Positions 26,153 to 43,566 are shown, counted from the first letter of the stretch. The stretch: DNA of 64,000 nucleotides from Strigops habroptila (GCF_004027225.2 NC_044279.2:42184744-42248743); one strand, 5' to 3'. Notes: a model not told the origin generated them from the sequence alone. Made by a program: numbers and translations.

Positions 26153-28290
26153 TGATGATCACTGTGAGAGGATTATTATTCACTGTTCTGAGTAATATCT
26201 TTGATGCTATATGGTTGATACATGATATTTTTGCTCCTCATGAAGAAAATGCGCCAAACTCAGGCATTCCCATGGAGCCCAAAGCAGCACCTCACCTACA
26301 GAAGTGAAACAACATCAAAAGTGCCCATTAGGATCATGAAGAGTCATGTACAAAGCATGTGTATCTCTCACTCTGAGAAGTGTCTTGCTTTGGCAAGGCA
26401 TTATTATTTCTCCAGTGTCCGTTCAATTCAATAACTAAAGGAAAATCTTACCTCATTTCTTTTACAGTTTAAAATTCATATGGTCTCCTACTCTGTATGG
26501 GTACTGTAATTTCTGTGTTGATGTGCTCAGTGGTTGGTTGTTTTTCCCAGGTCAGTTTTTTCTCATATTGAGATACTCTACTTTTTCCTTGATTTTGATT
26601 GCCATAAAATTACATAAATAATTTTGACTTTTAAAAATACGTATTTTCCTTTTGTTGTAGTTCATAGACGCAATGCTATTGCCATTATTTCTGTGATTTA
26701 TTTTGGAAAGCTAGTACTTCCAGGAAAAATCATGAGGTGGTCTTTCTAATGTTTAGATCAGCCTGACACTTTTGCTATCCATGAAATCTTTTCCCTCCTC
26801 TGCATTTTCTGAATCTCCATAGCTCTACTGAGCAGTTGTAACCCTTAAAGAACACTTCTATAAAAGCAATAGCTGAACAAGAATACAGAGAGGAAGAAAT
26901 TTTCAACAAAGCTGAAATTTGGATGGAATGTAAATAGGAAGAGAGTCCAGAATAGATCTCTGTTGAAGAGATGTTTACTATTTAGGTGCCATTCTTTATA
27001 AGGAATGGATGATAAAAGTTCATGCATGTTTGCTTAGGGTTTTTTTAAACTACATTAACAAAAGCACTAAAGCAATCTCTTCTGCTTCTTAATCTGCTAA
27101 TCACAATACATGTGGCACTATGCCACACCTACGTTAAGATTGTGGAAATACACTTTCCAGAATACTTTTTTCTAAGATCAGCAAGAAGCTATGGGTAGCA
27201 CCATCAGAAAAAAAAAAAAATAGAAAAAAATCTATTTTCACAGGTCTAAAGCTCCTGTGAAATGATGACATAAACACTCAAAAGAGAGTTGTGTTACGAC
27301 ATTATAGATGAGAAGCTGTTATGATTGCTGTGTTGCTGGAGGCTACTACCTGAGCAGTAGAGCTAGTGTAAGGTTTTTAGCCTAAGATGTTGACTTTGCA
27401 TTGAAATAACCTGGAATTGACCATTTGTTTATCATTCTGCCAGAGAACTGACCCCGACTGGACAGGGCAATAGTTACTTCTCTTTCAGATGGAGTGGCTG
27501 AAGCCCAGCTGAGTGAGTACAGATGACAATTCACAAAACAGGGCATTTCAAGGGACCTTGAGATTTTCGCAGGTTTTGATGAAGCACCTTTTAAAGAGAA
27601 GCAAGTCAGTGTGCATATACTTTATACTTAATACAAATGTACTTTCTGGGTTTGCAGTAAAACTAAACCCAAAGGACTAGAAAATTCATAGATACTGAAA
27701 AGGAGAGTTAGTTCCTAGTTGAAACCATCAGTAACAGCCCATAGTCTCTCTTTTACTTTCCTCATTGGTCAACTCCTGTGTTACATTTCATCTTCCTGAG
27801 ACTCTAAATCCTTCTGAGCAAGGACTGCATCTTGCTATGCAATTTTATGACACATAACAAAAGCTGCTCATAATCGTCACTAAAGCCTTTGGATGCTACT
27901 GCAGTGAAAAAAAGAAACACCATGGACAAGAGCAGCCAATGAGTATCCCAGTGATACAATTATGATGATATTTCTATCCAAATGACAATGAACTACTTAA
28001 TGAGACTTATATTTGTATCAATGTTTCAGTCCATTGTCACAGGACACAAATACAATTATTTTACTTCTTGTGCAAAACCTTCTCTAGAAGAACAAAGTAC
28101 CTCACTGAATGTGAACTTTGTCTGCATAAATAAAAGCATCTGGTTTGCTGTCTAACCATCTGGTTTGTCTAAAGTTTATAGTCTCCTGAGTGTTATTCAC
28201 AGGCCCACATATGATCAAACCTCCACAGACATTTTTATTTGGTAAAAGCTTTCCCACAGCACTTTATTTTTTCTATGTTTTTGATCTTGT

Positions 28291-28306
28291 AAAAAAAAAA
28301 AAAAAA
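28291..28306. repeat. Poly-A run
   Basis: Sixteen consecutive A. No retrocopy body is recognisable upstream. Confidence 0.85.
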
Positions 28307-31300
28307 GTAATTTTAATATGTGTGTTATAATACTGCAAGTGTTTGTGTTTCCGTGAACTGTGCAGATCTCCTAGTGGGTAGATATTATGGGCTAGATTCT
28401 CTTGGGAACAGTGGAGGGAAAGACTACAAAAGAGTTATTTGGAGATACCAGACCCTATGACTTCTTCACCACTGTCCCTGAACAAAGCACTAGGTGAGGG
28501 TGGAGATACCACTATAAAATGCATCAGTTATTAACATGTAACAAGGCACTGAGAACTGACCTCTGTCTCAGTTCAAGAGCTACACGTAACAGGTAACAAC
28601 CACTTTATCAATCCTGTATCAGATGGGGATCTTGTCAGGTTTGATGATCCCATGATTCCCAGGAGCATGCAGCATCCAGATAACCTAGCTGTGTTCAGCC
28701 CTGTGTGATTAAAATGTATTATTTTCCCTCAGTGCTACATGCTGGACAGTCACTACATTTCTGTTCGCTCTCTCTGCTTCACAAACACAAGATCTTCCAT
28801 CCGGAGCCCCTACAAAGGCTTGCCAAAAGGGTTCATTATCCTTCAGAGTTGAACTGCTGCAGTTTCTGAAGAAAATGTCTCAGTCCTCTGGTAGGCCAGT
28901 AAGTACACAACAGTTCAGGAGCTCCGATACTTCTGCCTTATCTGTCCTCTTACCACAAGCAATGGAAAATGTTTTACTTGAAACAACAAACAGAATCGAA
29001 ATCAGAAATTACCTCAGTAGAGATTAGTATAACTTCACAGAAACTTACCTCTTTCTGCTCTAGACGACGACTGATGTTTCAGCAAAAAGTGTGCGTAATT
29101 AATAATCTATTTCTGCAGTCAATAACAATAATCACACCTTTTCATCTACCTAGAGGACAGCAACTTTCTGTATGCGTTACATCAAAAGTGAGATTTAAAG
29201 AGACATGTAGACGTACAGATCATGGAGTATGACATCCTATTTGTAATCTGAACATACCTAAACCAGCAGGGGCAAAACACCTGCATTTTACAGCTGTGCA
29301 AAATAGATGTCCATTTCTATGGTCACTCTTGAACATAGAAAAGCAGAAAGGATCCCAACAGGCCTGCGGAAGCTAAGACCCAGGACAACTCCTCTCTCTG
29401 CATAAGAGTTGAGAGAGGGCAGCTGGATCCCACTGGACCCTGCTGTGTTTAGTTTCTAAAAAAGGGAACTAAACTGAGCAGCAGCCTCCAGGGGCAGCAA
29501 AATACAGCAGGAAGCTTTGAGATGCCGTTCTGTTCTAAAAAAATAAATTGTTTCATGTACATGATTCTATTTATTTGTTGGCTTATTTGTGTAGCTTGGG
29601 GGTACTAAGTTGTTGCCTGGTCAGCTTCTTACAACTTTGATTCCTGTTGACATATGAAAGTGTGAGTGTATGAGCTCACGCACACGTACTTAAGAGCAGC
29701 TTCTGTGAAAATACAACAGGAGAGTTTTAAGTAATTTGAATTTAGTGTCAAGAGAATTCACTAAAGCCTGATATTGCAAGAAAGGTCAAACACAGATGAA
29801 GTCATATTCCAAATCTAAGTCCTAGATTTTTAGATTTTATCCTTTAATATATGGACAGAGCAGCTAATACACTTTCCGACTGAACTATGTTAACTGATAA
29901 TACAAATTTCCAGCCACTGTAAATACGATGCATGTTGTAAATAAGTCACAACATTTTTCAGATTCTAGTATCATCAGGTAACAGAGCTAAAACAAGCAGC
30001 TAAAATATGTTCAGATCCAAGATGGGCTTTGTATTTCTTTTATTTATTGTACTGAAAGAGCTATACTATTCATGCAAAACTAAAGTCAAGACAATCATTA
30101 ACTGTGATTTTTCCCAAGTAGCAATGCTCAGTGTGGCATCCTGAGTAACCCGTTGTATTGCTAATTATTTATATTCAAAGAATTTCAGTGTGAATATGCC
30201 TGTCACTGTGTTAATTTCTACATTACTTGTGTTTTCAATCTCAATGTGATATTAACATTTACAATCTGCAAGTGGGAGTCAGTGTTCACACCAATCAGGA
30301 TAAATCCATATCCTTGTCTTCCCGAGCTTATGCTATAGACCTTCCTTAGAGAAGGATAATTAAACTGAAAATTTTGCTTTAGATTTTAAACATTTTCCTA
30401 GGAAAAAAATATTTCTTAGTATGAAAATCTTGTGTGATCCTTATTTGTTTTCAGAACATATTTCCAAGAGCTGGGAAGATTTGTTTTCTGGCACGCATCA
30501 AACATTTTTCCATTGGTCATAGCATTCTTGCACTAATTGAGTTTAGAAAACTCTTCAGCTGCAGCCTGGATGAATATGATCTGTGAAAAGCAAGCATCAG
30601 AAATAATGGGATCCATTAGCTAATTACACTTTATCATCAAACATGCATCAGTTGCAAAATGTAATATGAGAGCTATATTCTGGTATTCCAGATCTTTCAG
30701 GTTGTAAGAGCTGCCATAAAACCCCCCCACGTTCTTTCCTGAAATGCTTCATACTTCTCAGTGAAGGAACCCACTGATTTTCAAAACATAGAAATCTGTA
30801 CAAGACAGAAGCCTTCAGAAGCATACAGACATGGTTTTGCTGTCTGAAGCAGAAGTTGCAGGGAATATGCTTTGTTTACCATGCATGAAATATGAACAAA
30901 TCTTTTCCCTGGTTAAAATTATCCACTCTGCTAAAAAAATCCTACAATGTATGATTCGATTGCAAATTGGGATGCTTTGATAAAGGCATGGGGTTTTTTT
31001 AATGTGAGTATGGACTATGTAGAAGAAATGTTTACTCGTATTTCCCCTTAAATGCCCCTTTACTTTTACAATGACTTTTTTGTTATATTCTATGACAAAG
31101 TACATAGAAGTAGCTGACCATATTTTGCCATAGCTTTCACCTTTCTATTAATGTTTCAGATAGTAGATGAAGAAGATAATCTTACTAATTCTCACTGGTT
31201 TTCCATGGAGAGGATTTTCTCTCCTTTAAATAGGAGGAAACTTAGAGTCACATTACAGTCGTCCTTGTTAACATATTGACCTTGACTCTTTGTTGCCTTA

Positions 31301-31493
31301 TACTCTCAAGTAGCTACATACTTCTGTGTTAAGTGGAAGTTCAAATGCCGTCCTCTTGGAATGTTTACCTTTTGAACTTACATGTGAATTTGATTTGAGA
31401 GATGACAATGTCCAAGTGGAGAACCAACATCATGATTTCACATGGAAGTCCAGTCCCTTGCTATTTAAAATTCCAAACTACATAAAATCCCAG

Positions 31494-31566
31494 AAAACCA
31501 ACCAACCAACCCAAAACTCATCCCCGCCCCCCCAAAAAAATCCCCCGACAAAACAAAACCCGCACA
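31494..31566. repeat. A/C-rich low-complexity tract
   Basis: ccaa repeats, C runs and A runs alternate, with almost no G or T. Confidence 0.8.
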
Positions 31567-34442
31567 AACACCTAAATAGCAAAAATCTTCAATATATTTC
31601 ATCCCTGCATAGAGTTACCACATAAAATCTATTAACACTCAAGTAACAAGTAAGAATACATTTAAAATCCAGTGGTTGCACTGCCTCAGCCTGACGGTAT
31701 TAGTGGGCAGTGGACTGACACCCTGGTTTTGCACTGCAGTTTTCAAGGGCTCCACACCGACAAATTTCCAAATACAACACAATGCTGCTCTGCTCAGCCC
31801 TGCTTCCTGGACTCTGCTTAGTCCACCTTTGCCCATCTCCTGGTATGCCCTTCCTGTCCTCATCCCCATGCTGCCATGTAAGCTACACAATGTTTGTGCT
31901 CCTGTTGCAAAAAGGGGAAACAATTGGAGACATCGTCAGAGACATTCCCCTATAGTGCAATATCCTGCTGCCAGGCCCTAGGGGTTCTCAGTAAACACTA
32001 GGCAGAGCAGCAGCACATGATGTGCCTGGTCTGCAGGAGGAGAGTAGGTCACAGCAGCATCTTGCTCACAGCCTGCAATGAGGTCAAAGCAGCTCCAGGG
32101 GAAGAGGTCAGGCAGTGAGAGACTCTCAATCCCTTAAAGCCTCACTAAATGCCCATATAAAAGATTTAGTAGTTGTAAGATACCTGTTGGCACAAAGATA
32201 CATGAGAGATCAGCTGCTAGCGCAATACAGAATCACTGTGAAATCAAGGACTTAGACTTGAATCAAATCCAAATATTTTTCCTCCTGTTAGGAAATAATA
32301 AAAATGCCCTATCAAGATGGGCTCAACCCTGCCAGCTTTCTCTTGAAATGCTATTCGCTGTCTTGCATGCTGAGTAACTCTTTGAACTGCTACAAAGTGA
32401 AAAAAAAACCCAACCAAAGGCTGCCAAACAAGTGTCTTGCATTCCACAGGTGTAATTATTTTACAAATAAAAAGGAAGTGAAGACAAGAGTTTGTAGGTG
32501 GTGTTTGGAGATTCTCACTGTTGCTCTTTCTGAAATCGTGAATACATTACCATTTTAAAGCAGTCTGTAGGGATAAGTAGGTATATTGTTAGCACTTGGA
32601 CTTTAAAGTGTATTATCTTACATCAGTTGCTTGTTTATTTTGGGGTTTTTGTTTGTTTGTTTTCCATTCTGATATCTGTCTTTTGCATATGGTGATGTTT
32701 ATGATCCAATTCTCTCTTCCAATGTTACAGCCTGATTTCTGAGATACATGGTTTCTAAATGCCTTCTAGCTCCTTCTCCTATTTTTATGCTAGAAAACAA
32801 AGCAAACAGCAGTACAAGGCCTTTAACCTTATCTTCCAGGCAACACTATCAATATATGTTGGTTATCATCTTATTTTGCTAACAGAAAACAGGAAGATAC
32901 ACATGTGTACGCATATCACTGGTTTTATACACAGGTTTTTCTAGGATGAATGCTTTTCAGTTCCAGGAAGAGCATGCAGCAGATGAACCCCAAATGAGGA
33001 TAGATTTTGAAGGACCTCAGAAACCATGCTCTCAAAATATAAGCTTTATACAAGCAGACATTTGAAACCCACCTATTTAATGGTGTAGTTGGTATTGAAA
33101 GATGGGTCTTCATTAGCAGATCTCAGATAACACCCACAACAGGAGCAGATTGAGATTTGCTTTATTTTTCTTTAAATATGCCCTAAACACTCAACAAAAC
33201 TCAGTTACAAACGGCTCACTTTAGGGTTGATTGTAAGTCTTAGTTAAACCTTTTCTGTCTAACTGGGTTAATTAGGTATTATTTTTCACCTAAATAATGG
33301 TTTTGGAATGTCTTAATATTTCAGCTCCTGCAGCTGCTTTCATTATGCAAGTAAAAGATCTCTTCTATAGAGAGCCACCTATTTTTACCAAACATGTACA
33401 AGCTAAATTGGTTTTGAAATTTCCATTCTTCTGTGAAAACTAACTGAAATTGGCCAACGACTGGTGACCATTTCCCTTCCCCAGATGATGGGAAAAGAGT
33501 GGATGATTGACAAGTGTGACTGTATCTGTTCCTTTGGAAACAGGCTTAAAAAAACCCCTCGCAAAACACACTTTTCAGGTCACATGTTTAAGCTTTGTAC
33601 AATTGGGGGTTTGACATGTGCTAAATCTTACACGTTCTGCACAGTACTACTCACTTGGATAGAACTAATCACTCAAATTGCATAAAGCTAAGTGCTTGTT
33701 CAAATCCTCACATGACTGATGACTAATGTTCAGTATTTAAAATCCTGTCCAAATACAAAGGAACTGATTGTTTCACTTGAACAGTCAACTTTCTAATTAA
33801 TCATAGTAATTTAAATCTCTATTGTTTAAAATATGTAAAAAGCATGACTTTGCTTCACTGATAAGAGTCTGCTTTTGTCCTTCTGGAAAAATTTGCATAT
33901 TAAATACCGAGCCTTAGCAGTAAAATATTTTCAGTCTGAAAGCTACTTAAATTCCATGTTTTACGACATATATTAAACTAGGAAAACAGAGATAAAAGCT
34001 CAAATTGATCTGTGGACGCCCTGAATCTAAGAATAACTCCTTAAGTGTGATGGTTATTGACTGTTTAAGTGGGCATAGAGAATTGCCTGAACGTGCCTCA
34101 GAGTACAGTGCTAGAACAGAGTACAGGGTTTAATGCTTCATCTTCTCTGGCAGCTTACCACACTTTAGAACTAAAGGAGCTATGTAGTTTGTATTGCTGT
34201 ATCTCAAGCAGGTCGAGTGACAGTCAGCCTTTCGGGGATGACATCCCTTTGTTCTCTTTATACCAGAAGCCCAGCTGGGTTCTGCTTGTGATGGCAACAC
34301 CCAGCGGAAAGCACACTTTGGTGGCATCACTAGATGTTTTCTAAGTAACAAAAAAAAGACTCTCTCAGGCTGCACATCCCCTCTATCCCTCTCAAGAGGT
34401 CCTTCAAGCTGCTGTAATCCATGTCAGAGCTCGGGCAGTGGG

Positions 34443-34655
34443 TTACCTCCCTCGCCGGCCCCCCGCGCTCCCTCCTCGCCTTATCCTAACCTCACCCACC
34501 CCAAGACGGGCTGTACTCTCCCAGGGTGCTGAGCCGGTCACCCGGAGGCGGCTGAAGGCGCCCGGGCCGCCTCCCGGGCAAGGCCCGCGGCGTTCCTCCC
34601 GCGGAGCAGCGGGATCCCCGACGGGAACACTCAGAAGCAGCAACAGCAGCACCAT
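34443..34655 (-). other. Divergent open frame with signal-peptide-like start (uncertain)
   Basis: On the minus strand, an ATG at 34,655 opens a frame that begins MVLLLLLLSVPVGDPAAPRE and continues to 34,443. The frame also stays open upstream to 35,069, for 208 codons in all. The leucine run resembles a signal-peptide core, but it is encoded by a CTG/TTG-rich stretch, and GC-rich islands hold long stop-free frames by chance. A GTGAGG donor-like site on the minus strand lies near the end. I recognise no family. It could be a first exon of a divergent transcript or simple coincidence. Confidence 0.15.
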
Positions 34656-35027
34656 TAAGGCGTACACAAGCTTCAGGTGACAGAAGCTGGCTTCTGAAAG
34701 GGGGACAACGCCTGCCAGCGCCTGCAGAGCCCAACAGTACTCCGGATGAAGGGGGCCAAGGGCAGAAAGTGAGGTAATTCTGCGTGCGGCTTCGGTAACT
34801 CTGACCCTACACCGCCGTGCCGAGGTGGAGGCGGAAAGCCTCACAAAAGGTCCGGTCCGCCCCGCTGAACCCTCCGCAGCGCCCATCGAGCCCCTCGGCC
34901 TGGCTGCGGGTGCCGGGGGCGGCGCCGCTGTGTTGGCGGGCGGCAGCAGACCCGGGGGCGGCGGAGCCAGGGGGGCGGCAGAGCTAGAGGCGCGGCCCCT
35001 CAGCGGGCCTTCCCGCCTCCCGGGGGC

Positions 35028-35042
35028 GGGGGGGGGGGGGGG
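35028..35042. repeat. Run of 15 G in the RPS16 promoter region
   Basis: Fifteen consecutive G, preceded by CGGGGGC. The tract could form a G-quadruplex on the + strand. Its exact length is open to sequencing error. Confidence 0.85.
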
Positions 35043-35151
35043 AGGCCGCGCCGAGTGGGTAACGGACACCGCGCTCCCCGGCCCGCCCAGCGCCGCCTGC
35101 CGTAAAGTGCGGCCGCACGGGGGAGAGATGGTTGGGCGCGCTGTCGCACTG

Positions 35152-35158
35152 CCGGAAG
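35152..35158 (+). promoter_or_regulatory. ETS-type site (CCGGAAG)
   Basis: The core GGAA lies in a CCGGAAG context about 60 bp upstream of the inferred start site. ETS/GABP sites at this distance are common in vertebrate ribosomal protein promoters. The role here is inferred. Confidence 0.45.
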
Positions 35159-35217
35159 ACGGCGTTGCGCTTTGCGGCGCGGCTGCCCCTGAGTGGAGGC
35201 TGGGAAGCCCCGTTCCG

Positions 35218-35223
35218 CCTTTT
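35218..35223 (+). promoter_or_regulatory. RPS16: 5' TOP motif / inferred transcription start of RPS16
   Basis: CCTTTTCGCGG is a C-initiated pyrimidine tract of the terminal oligopyrimidine type that starts nearly all vertebrate ribosomal protein mRNAs and couples their translation to mTOR/LARP1. It sits about 30 bp upstream of the inferred first donor. The exact start (35,218 or 35,219) is inferred. Confidence 0.65.
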
Positions 35224-35247
35224 CGCGGTGCTGCCGCTGAGCGGAGG
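35218..35247 (+). other. RPS16: RPS16 exon 1 (5'UTR only)
   Basis: About 30 nt from the TOP start to the donor gcggagg|gtgagt. The following 86-bp intron has a consensus branch site (ctaac near 35,307) and a pyrimidine tract ending cttgcag. The splice joins this exon to an exon that starts 8 nt before the start codon. Confidence 0.65.
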
Positions 35248-35341
35248 GTGAGTGTCCGGCGGGCTCCGGCCGCTGCTGCCCCGCCGAGCCCTCTCCCCGG
35301 GCCGCGCTAACGCCGCCTCCCTTTCTCTTGCAGGAATCACC

Positions 35342-39405
<4,064 letters not shown>

Positions 39406-39455
39406 AATCGTTCTACAGTCATGTGACAGTCAATAAACTTGATTTGATAATTTTG
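39406..39455 (+). terminator. RPS16: RPS16 3'UTR with poly(A) signal AATAAA at 39,432-39,437
   Basis: A canonical AATAAA lies 26 nt after the stop codon in cagtcaataaacttg. A GT/T-rich downstream element (ttttgatgtttgtaaatg) follows. Cleavage is expected at about 39,450-39,460. Confidence 0.9.
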
Positions 39456-42400
39456 ATGTTTGTAAATGATGTTTTTCTGTGTGGGTAAATAGATTTTTTT
39501 CACTATGTGTTAACTTAAGATTGATGCACAAATTGATGGGCATTAAAGTAAAATCCGAGGGCTGTTGGCAGTTCTCTTTTATCCCTTCATAGTAAGTAAG
39601 TCTAGATAGATTGGGTCTTGGGAATAAGGAAGAGCTTGCTCCTGCTGACCAGTGTGTGGTTAGCAGAACATGAAGGTTTACATCCTGGTTTTTTGTGGGT
39701 ACATGAAACAGTGTAGTAGTTTGTTAAAGCAGTGTTCAGTCTTTTCCTTTCTGGGAAATTGAAACAAATAGGCAGCCTTTCTAGATGGTCACTCTTCCTG
39801 GTGTTACAAACCAGTAAGAGTTAAGCAGCCCATGTAAAAATGTCTCTCAGCCTGGTTACAGGCTTGGTCTGTAATGCACCAGAATGTGGATGTGACTCCT
39901 AGATGGTAACTTCTATATTGTGTGTTAGGTGGCTTGCCTTAGCATGCCAGCGTAGTGTAATGCAGCCCATGAAGCATCTCTGCACATACACTTCAGTGCT
40001 GGCAGTTAATGTTCGTGCAAAGGACTTCTGTTTTCCTTGTATATTCACCTGAAATACCACACCAAGAGTGAAGTTCCAACCACCACTATGGAATATTACA
40101 TGGCAATGAGTATTGTCTGACAGCATGGGCTGCTTTTGTTTGTGCCAGCTTAGTGGCAAGGAATTTATCCCCTCAAGGGTAATTTCCTCAACACAGTGCT
40201 AAGTGGGTATTCAAGCAGCTGTTCTGAAGTATGTTTTTAAAGTTTATGTTGTCAAAACCAAAGTAGTTATGGAGGTTTATTGAACTCTTGCCACGCCAAA
40301 TAATAGGCAGTTTTCTGGATTAAGATGTCTAAAGGTAGGAAACTTTGTTTTGTTTTTTATTTTTAAAATAACAAACCCCATATATTCATATTTGAAGTAG
40401 TATTTTGTACACGTAAAACATAAGGATTTTGTGTTACAAATAAGATAGGGCCTGAACGAGTCATCCTTCAACCACATGCTCACACAGTACAGGCACAGAG
40501 GGATGCAGACCTGGAGAACAACCTTAAATGATTTGACAAAAAAACCCCCAAAAATCCCATTGGAAGCCAGACAGTTGCTTATGTCATGAGGCAGGTGAGA
40601 CAATTTGAAGGCCTTAGGGAAGTAAATGGGAAAAACCTGGAGCTGAAAATCAGTAATTTTCAAAGATCTAGCTAGGGTGTGTGTGTATCAAACATGAAAT
40701 ACTGGGGAACTTCTGGTTTCTTGTCCACTGAAGATTTTCTTCCCAGGGGACAAAAAAAGAAAAAAAAAAAAGAGTCCTGAGCAAGACATAGGGTGTGCCA
40801 ACAAAAGGCTGTTGGAAAGGCCTATTCTGTCCCTTGGAAGAGTTGCAAGTGAGTGAGGTCTTGGGTGTGAGCTGGCCCAACAGGCGTGGGCACAGACCTG
40901 GACTGTTCTGTCCTTTGTTTGAAAACCAGTTTGGAGAGGAGTTGGAAGAAACATTGGAGACTAAGCAACTGAGAGCCCAGATCCTGCTGGGTTGCTCTCT
41001 AACCCTGATGTTCCTGTATCTATCATACACTTCTATTGCAATTTCAGTATTGGCATATGAGCACCTTGGCACTTGAGATTTTTGTTGGACTTTCTAGTGA
41101 CGTGGTATTTCTTCTCTCACTTGTTTAATGGTAGGTCATTTCAGTGTACTTGGTCAACACAAAGTTAAACCAGCTTCCTTTGTGACTTGGGCTGGGGAAT
41201 TGGAAAGAATAGGGCAATTTTGCCCTTTTGCTCTAGTTTAGGAAAATAGGTGCCCATGGCTTTTTATAAATGTTGATCTTTGTGATGATGTATCTGCTTT
41301 TTCTGTAGAAAGGCATTTAAGGCATATTCACTCAAGTGTAGTTATTCAAGAGTTACACGTATAATGTGACCAAATTCCTTCTGAAAAGGAATTCTCCATC
41401 CATCTCCCATTTTAGCTGTTGGCATCTGCCACAGAATACTGCGTTACATGACCTGAATAGAACACTCTTGTTCAAACCCCTCACACACTCGTTGAAGCAG
41501 AGGGGACTGTTGTATATTCTATCACTGCTGTACATACCAGAATTTTTGTCTTACACCAAGTGAATGAGATATTCTATTCCAGACACTTGCTTTCTATTTG
41601 GCAACATGCATGCTTTGCTTTCCTCAGTTCCCCTTTTCTGCACCCATTTCTCATCCAGTGAGTTCCTCAGAGTTTCTTCCTTGTAGCAGAATTGCTTACA
41701 AATTATTCTAGCTCTTGGGCTGCTGAAAACTTCATGTTCTGCCTCCTAGCCTGGCTTTCTAAGGAAAAGATGCTATGCAGGGCTAACTTCAAATTTGATT
41801 ACTTGAATTCCTATGAGTGAAAACTGGCATCTTGATAGATGTTAATTAGCTTCGGCTGAGGAAAAATAAGCCTTTTAGTTGTTGGGCTCGTGTGGTGACT
41901 GAAAAGCAAGAGCTCACTCATCACTTAGGAAACCTGTACTGGCCTGCCAGTTGGCACATACTTACCCTATGCCATGGCTTGTCCAAAAGTGATTCTTGCC
42001 TAGCTGTCAGTTGTAGGGGAAAAAGAGAGGATGCAAAGTTACGGTGGTGTGAAACTGAGGAAGGCAAGGGGAGATGCAACACCTGACGCCAGTAACCTGA
42101 GGGGCAGATTTCACAGTTATGGGGAAAACCTGGTGTATCAGTTTTTCTGCCCACAGAAGGGCTTGTAACAACTGCGGGGTTTTGTTTCACTGTTCTTTTA
42201 TGGAAAGGCTGAAAATAAAACTTACATTGCTACTAAGATATCCAGAGATGATATCTGCATGCCATTCCTTCAACCAAAAGGCTCTTAGCATAATAAAAAT
42301 GCTTTCTGAACTGAACTCTGATCCTATAAAAAAGCCGCGTTAATCCTGTTGAGTGGTGTCATCCCCGCAGACTTGCTTTCTAAATGAGAAATATTCATGG

Positions 42401-43520
42401 AATCGGGCTGGTGTCCTAGGTGGCTGGAGACTTTAATGGTTAGTTACTGATCACCCACTAGAGGGCTTAACCTCATTGGGGAAGCATAACTACCATGAAG
42501 TTTGGAGGTGCAAGGAGAGAACCTGTGCCTAGAAATGTTTCCTTTCCTGATGCCCTGATTCTGCAGGAATGACAATCAAGGTCTTGCCGTTGAACATCCA
42601 CTCTGGCCAGAGGCACCCTTCCACAGAGGAATAGTAACAGTTTGATCTTCAGGCCCTTAGTCGGGTTCTTGAGCAGTTGTGGAGGTGGGTCTTGGAAGAG
42701 AAGAAATGCTCCTAACCATGTTATCGTCCAGCTCCTTCATTAGTTTCACTGATGTCAATCCTTAGGAAGATCAGGTGCACACATCAAAATGTGGTCTCAC
42801 TTGAATTCTTCATTGAAAATACTAATTCAAAGAAGGCTGGAGTGTGAGTTCTAAAAAGTACAGTGTTTTGATAAAGACGACAGTGGATCCAATTCCAAAC
42901 CAGGACATGCTTGTACTTGTGGCATTGAAGGCAGTTATTTTCTAACTCATTATTTATAATCCTGATAAATGGTGTAAGATGTATATAAAATTAAATACTC
43001 TCAAATGTTTTGTTGGAAAATGTGGGGCAAATTTTCACTGTACTATAGAAATGTATTAATATTGAAACATTTAAATATTATTTTAAAAGAAAAATCTGTA
43101 ACCTATAAATGTAACACTAGCATTTTTAAGTGTAGATCAGTGTGTTCTATATTTTTTGTTTTTCTAATGCATTTTTTTCTTCTCAGGTGTTTCAGAAGTC
43201 CCAATCTGCAAGTATTTTATTACTTGTGTATACAGATTGTGTCCTTGCCTCGATATAATTTGATTCTTAATATAGTCCTCTGAGTTACAGTTCAGTGTAC
43301 GTGGTTGAATAATTCTTTTTCCTTATTAGCCAACATCCTTAATGTGCTTGGGAATGTGCTGTTTCCTACCCTGCCTTAAGGAGAGATACCCAGACCTAGT
43401 GAAGCTTCATGCTCTAACTCCTACAAAGTCCCTTTGCAGCTTATGAAGTTTGGCCTACTTCTTAAATATTAGAAGTTAAACAACTAAAATACTGACATGC
43501 ACCAAATATTCCTTCAACTT

Positions 43521-43566
43521 TGATATATATATATAATTGTGTATATATATAAAATATATATAAAAA
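43521..43566. repeat. (TA)n-rich tract
   Basis: Two blocks of alternating TA separated by attgtg, followed by A-rich sequence. This kind of low-complexity DNA is often variable in length. Confidence 0.85.

Larger units (their letters stand above)
26153..34437. other. AT-rich intergenic DNA upstream of the RPS16 CpG island
   Basis: No supported gene. It contains poly-A tracts (27,208-27,229 and 28,291-28,306) and an A/C-rich tract (31,494-31,566). Open frames are short and unrecognised. Composition changes sharply to GC-rich at about 34,440. Confidence 0.55.

Noticed and set aside
1-34437. Search for tRNA genes and processed ribosomal pseudogenes
   Set aside because: No convincing A-box/B-box pair with a clover-leaf and no intronless gene copy was noticed by eye. 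A computed scan (tRNAscan-SE, protein search) would be needed to exclude them fully.
40668-41076. Overlapping open frames on both strands downstream of RPS16
   Set aside because: 134 and 93 codons with no domain, no coding-like splice sites and no repeat match. Open frames on both strands of the same DNA suggest local stop depletion only.
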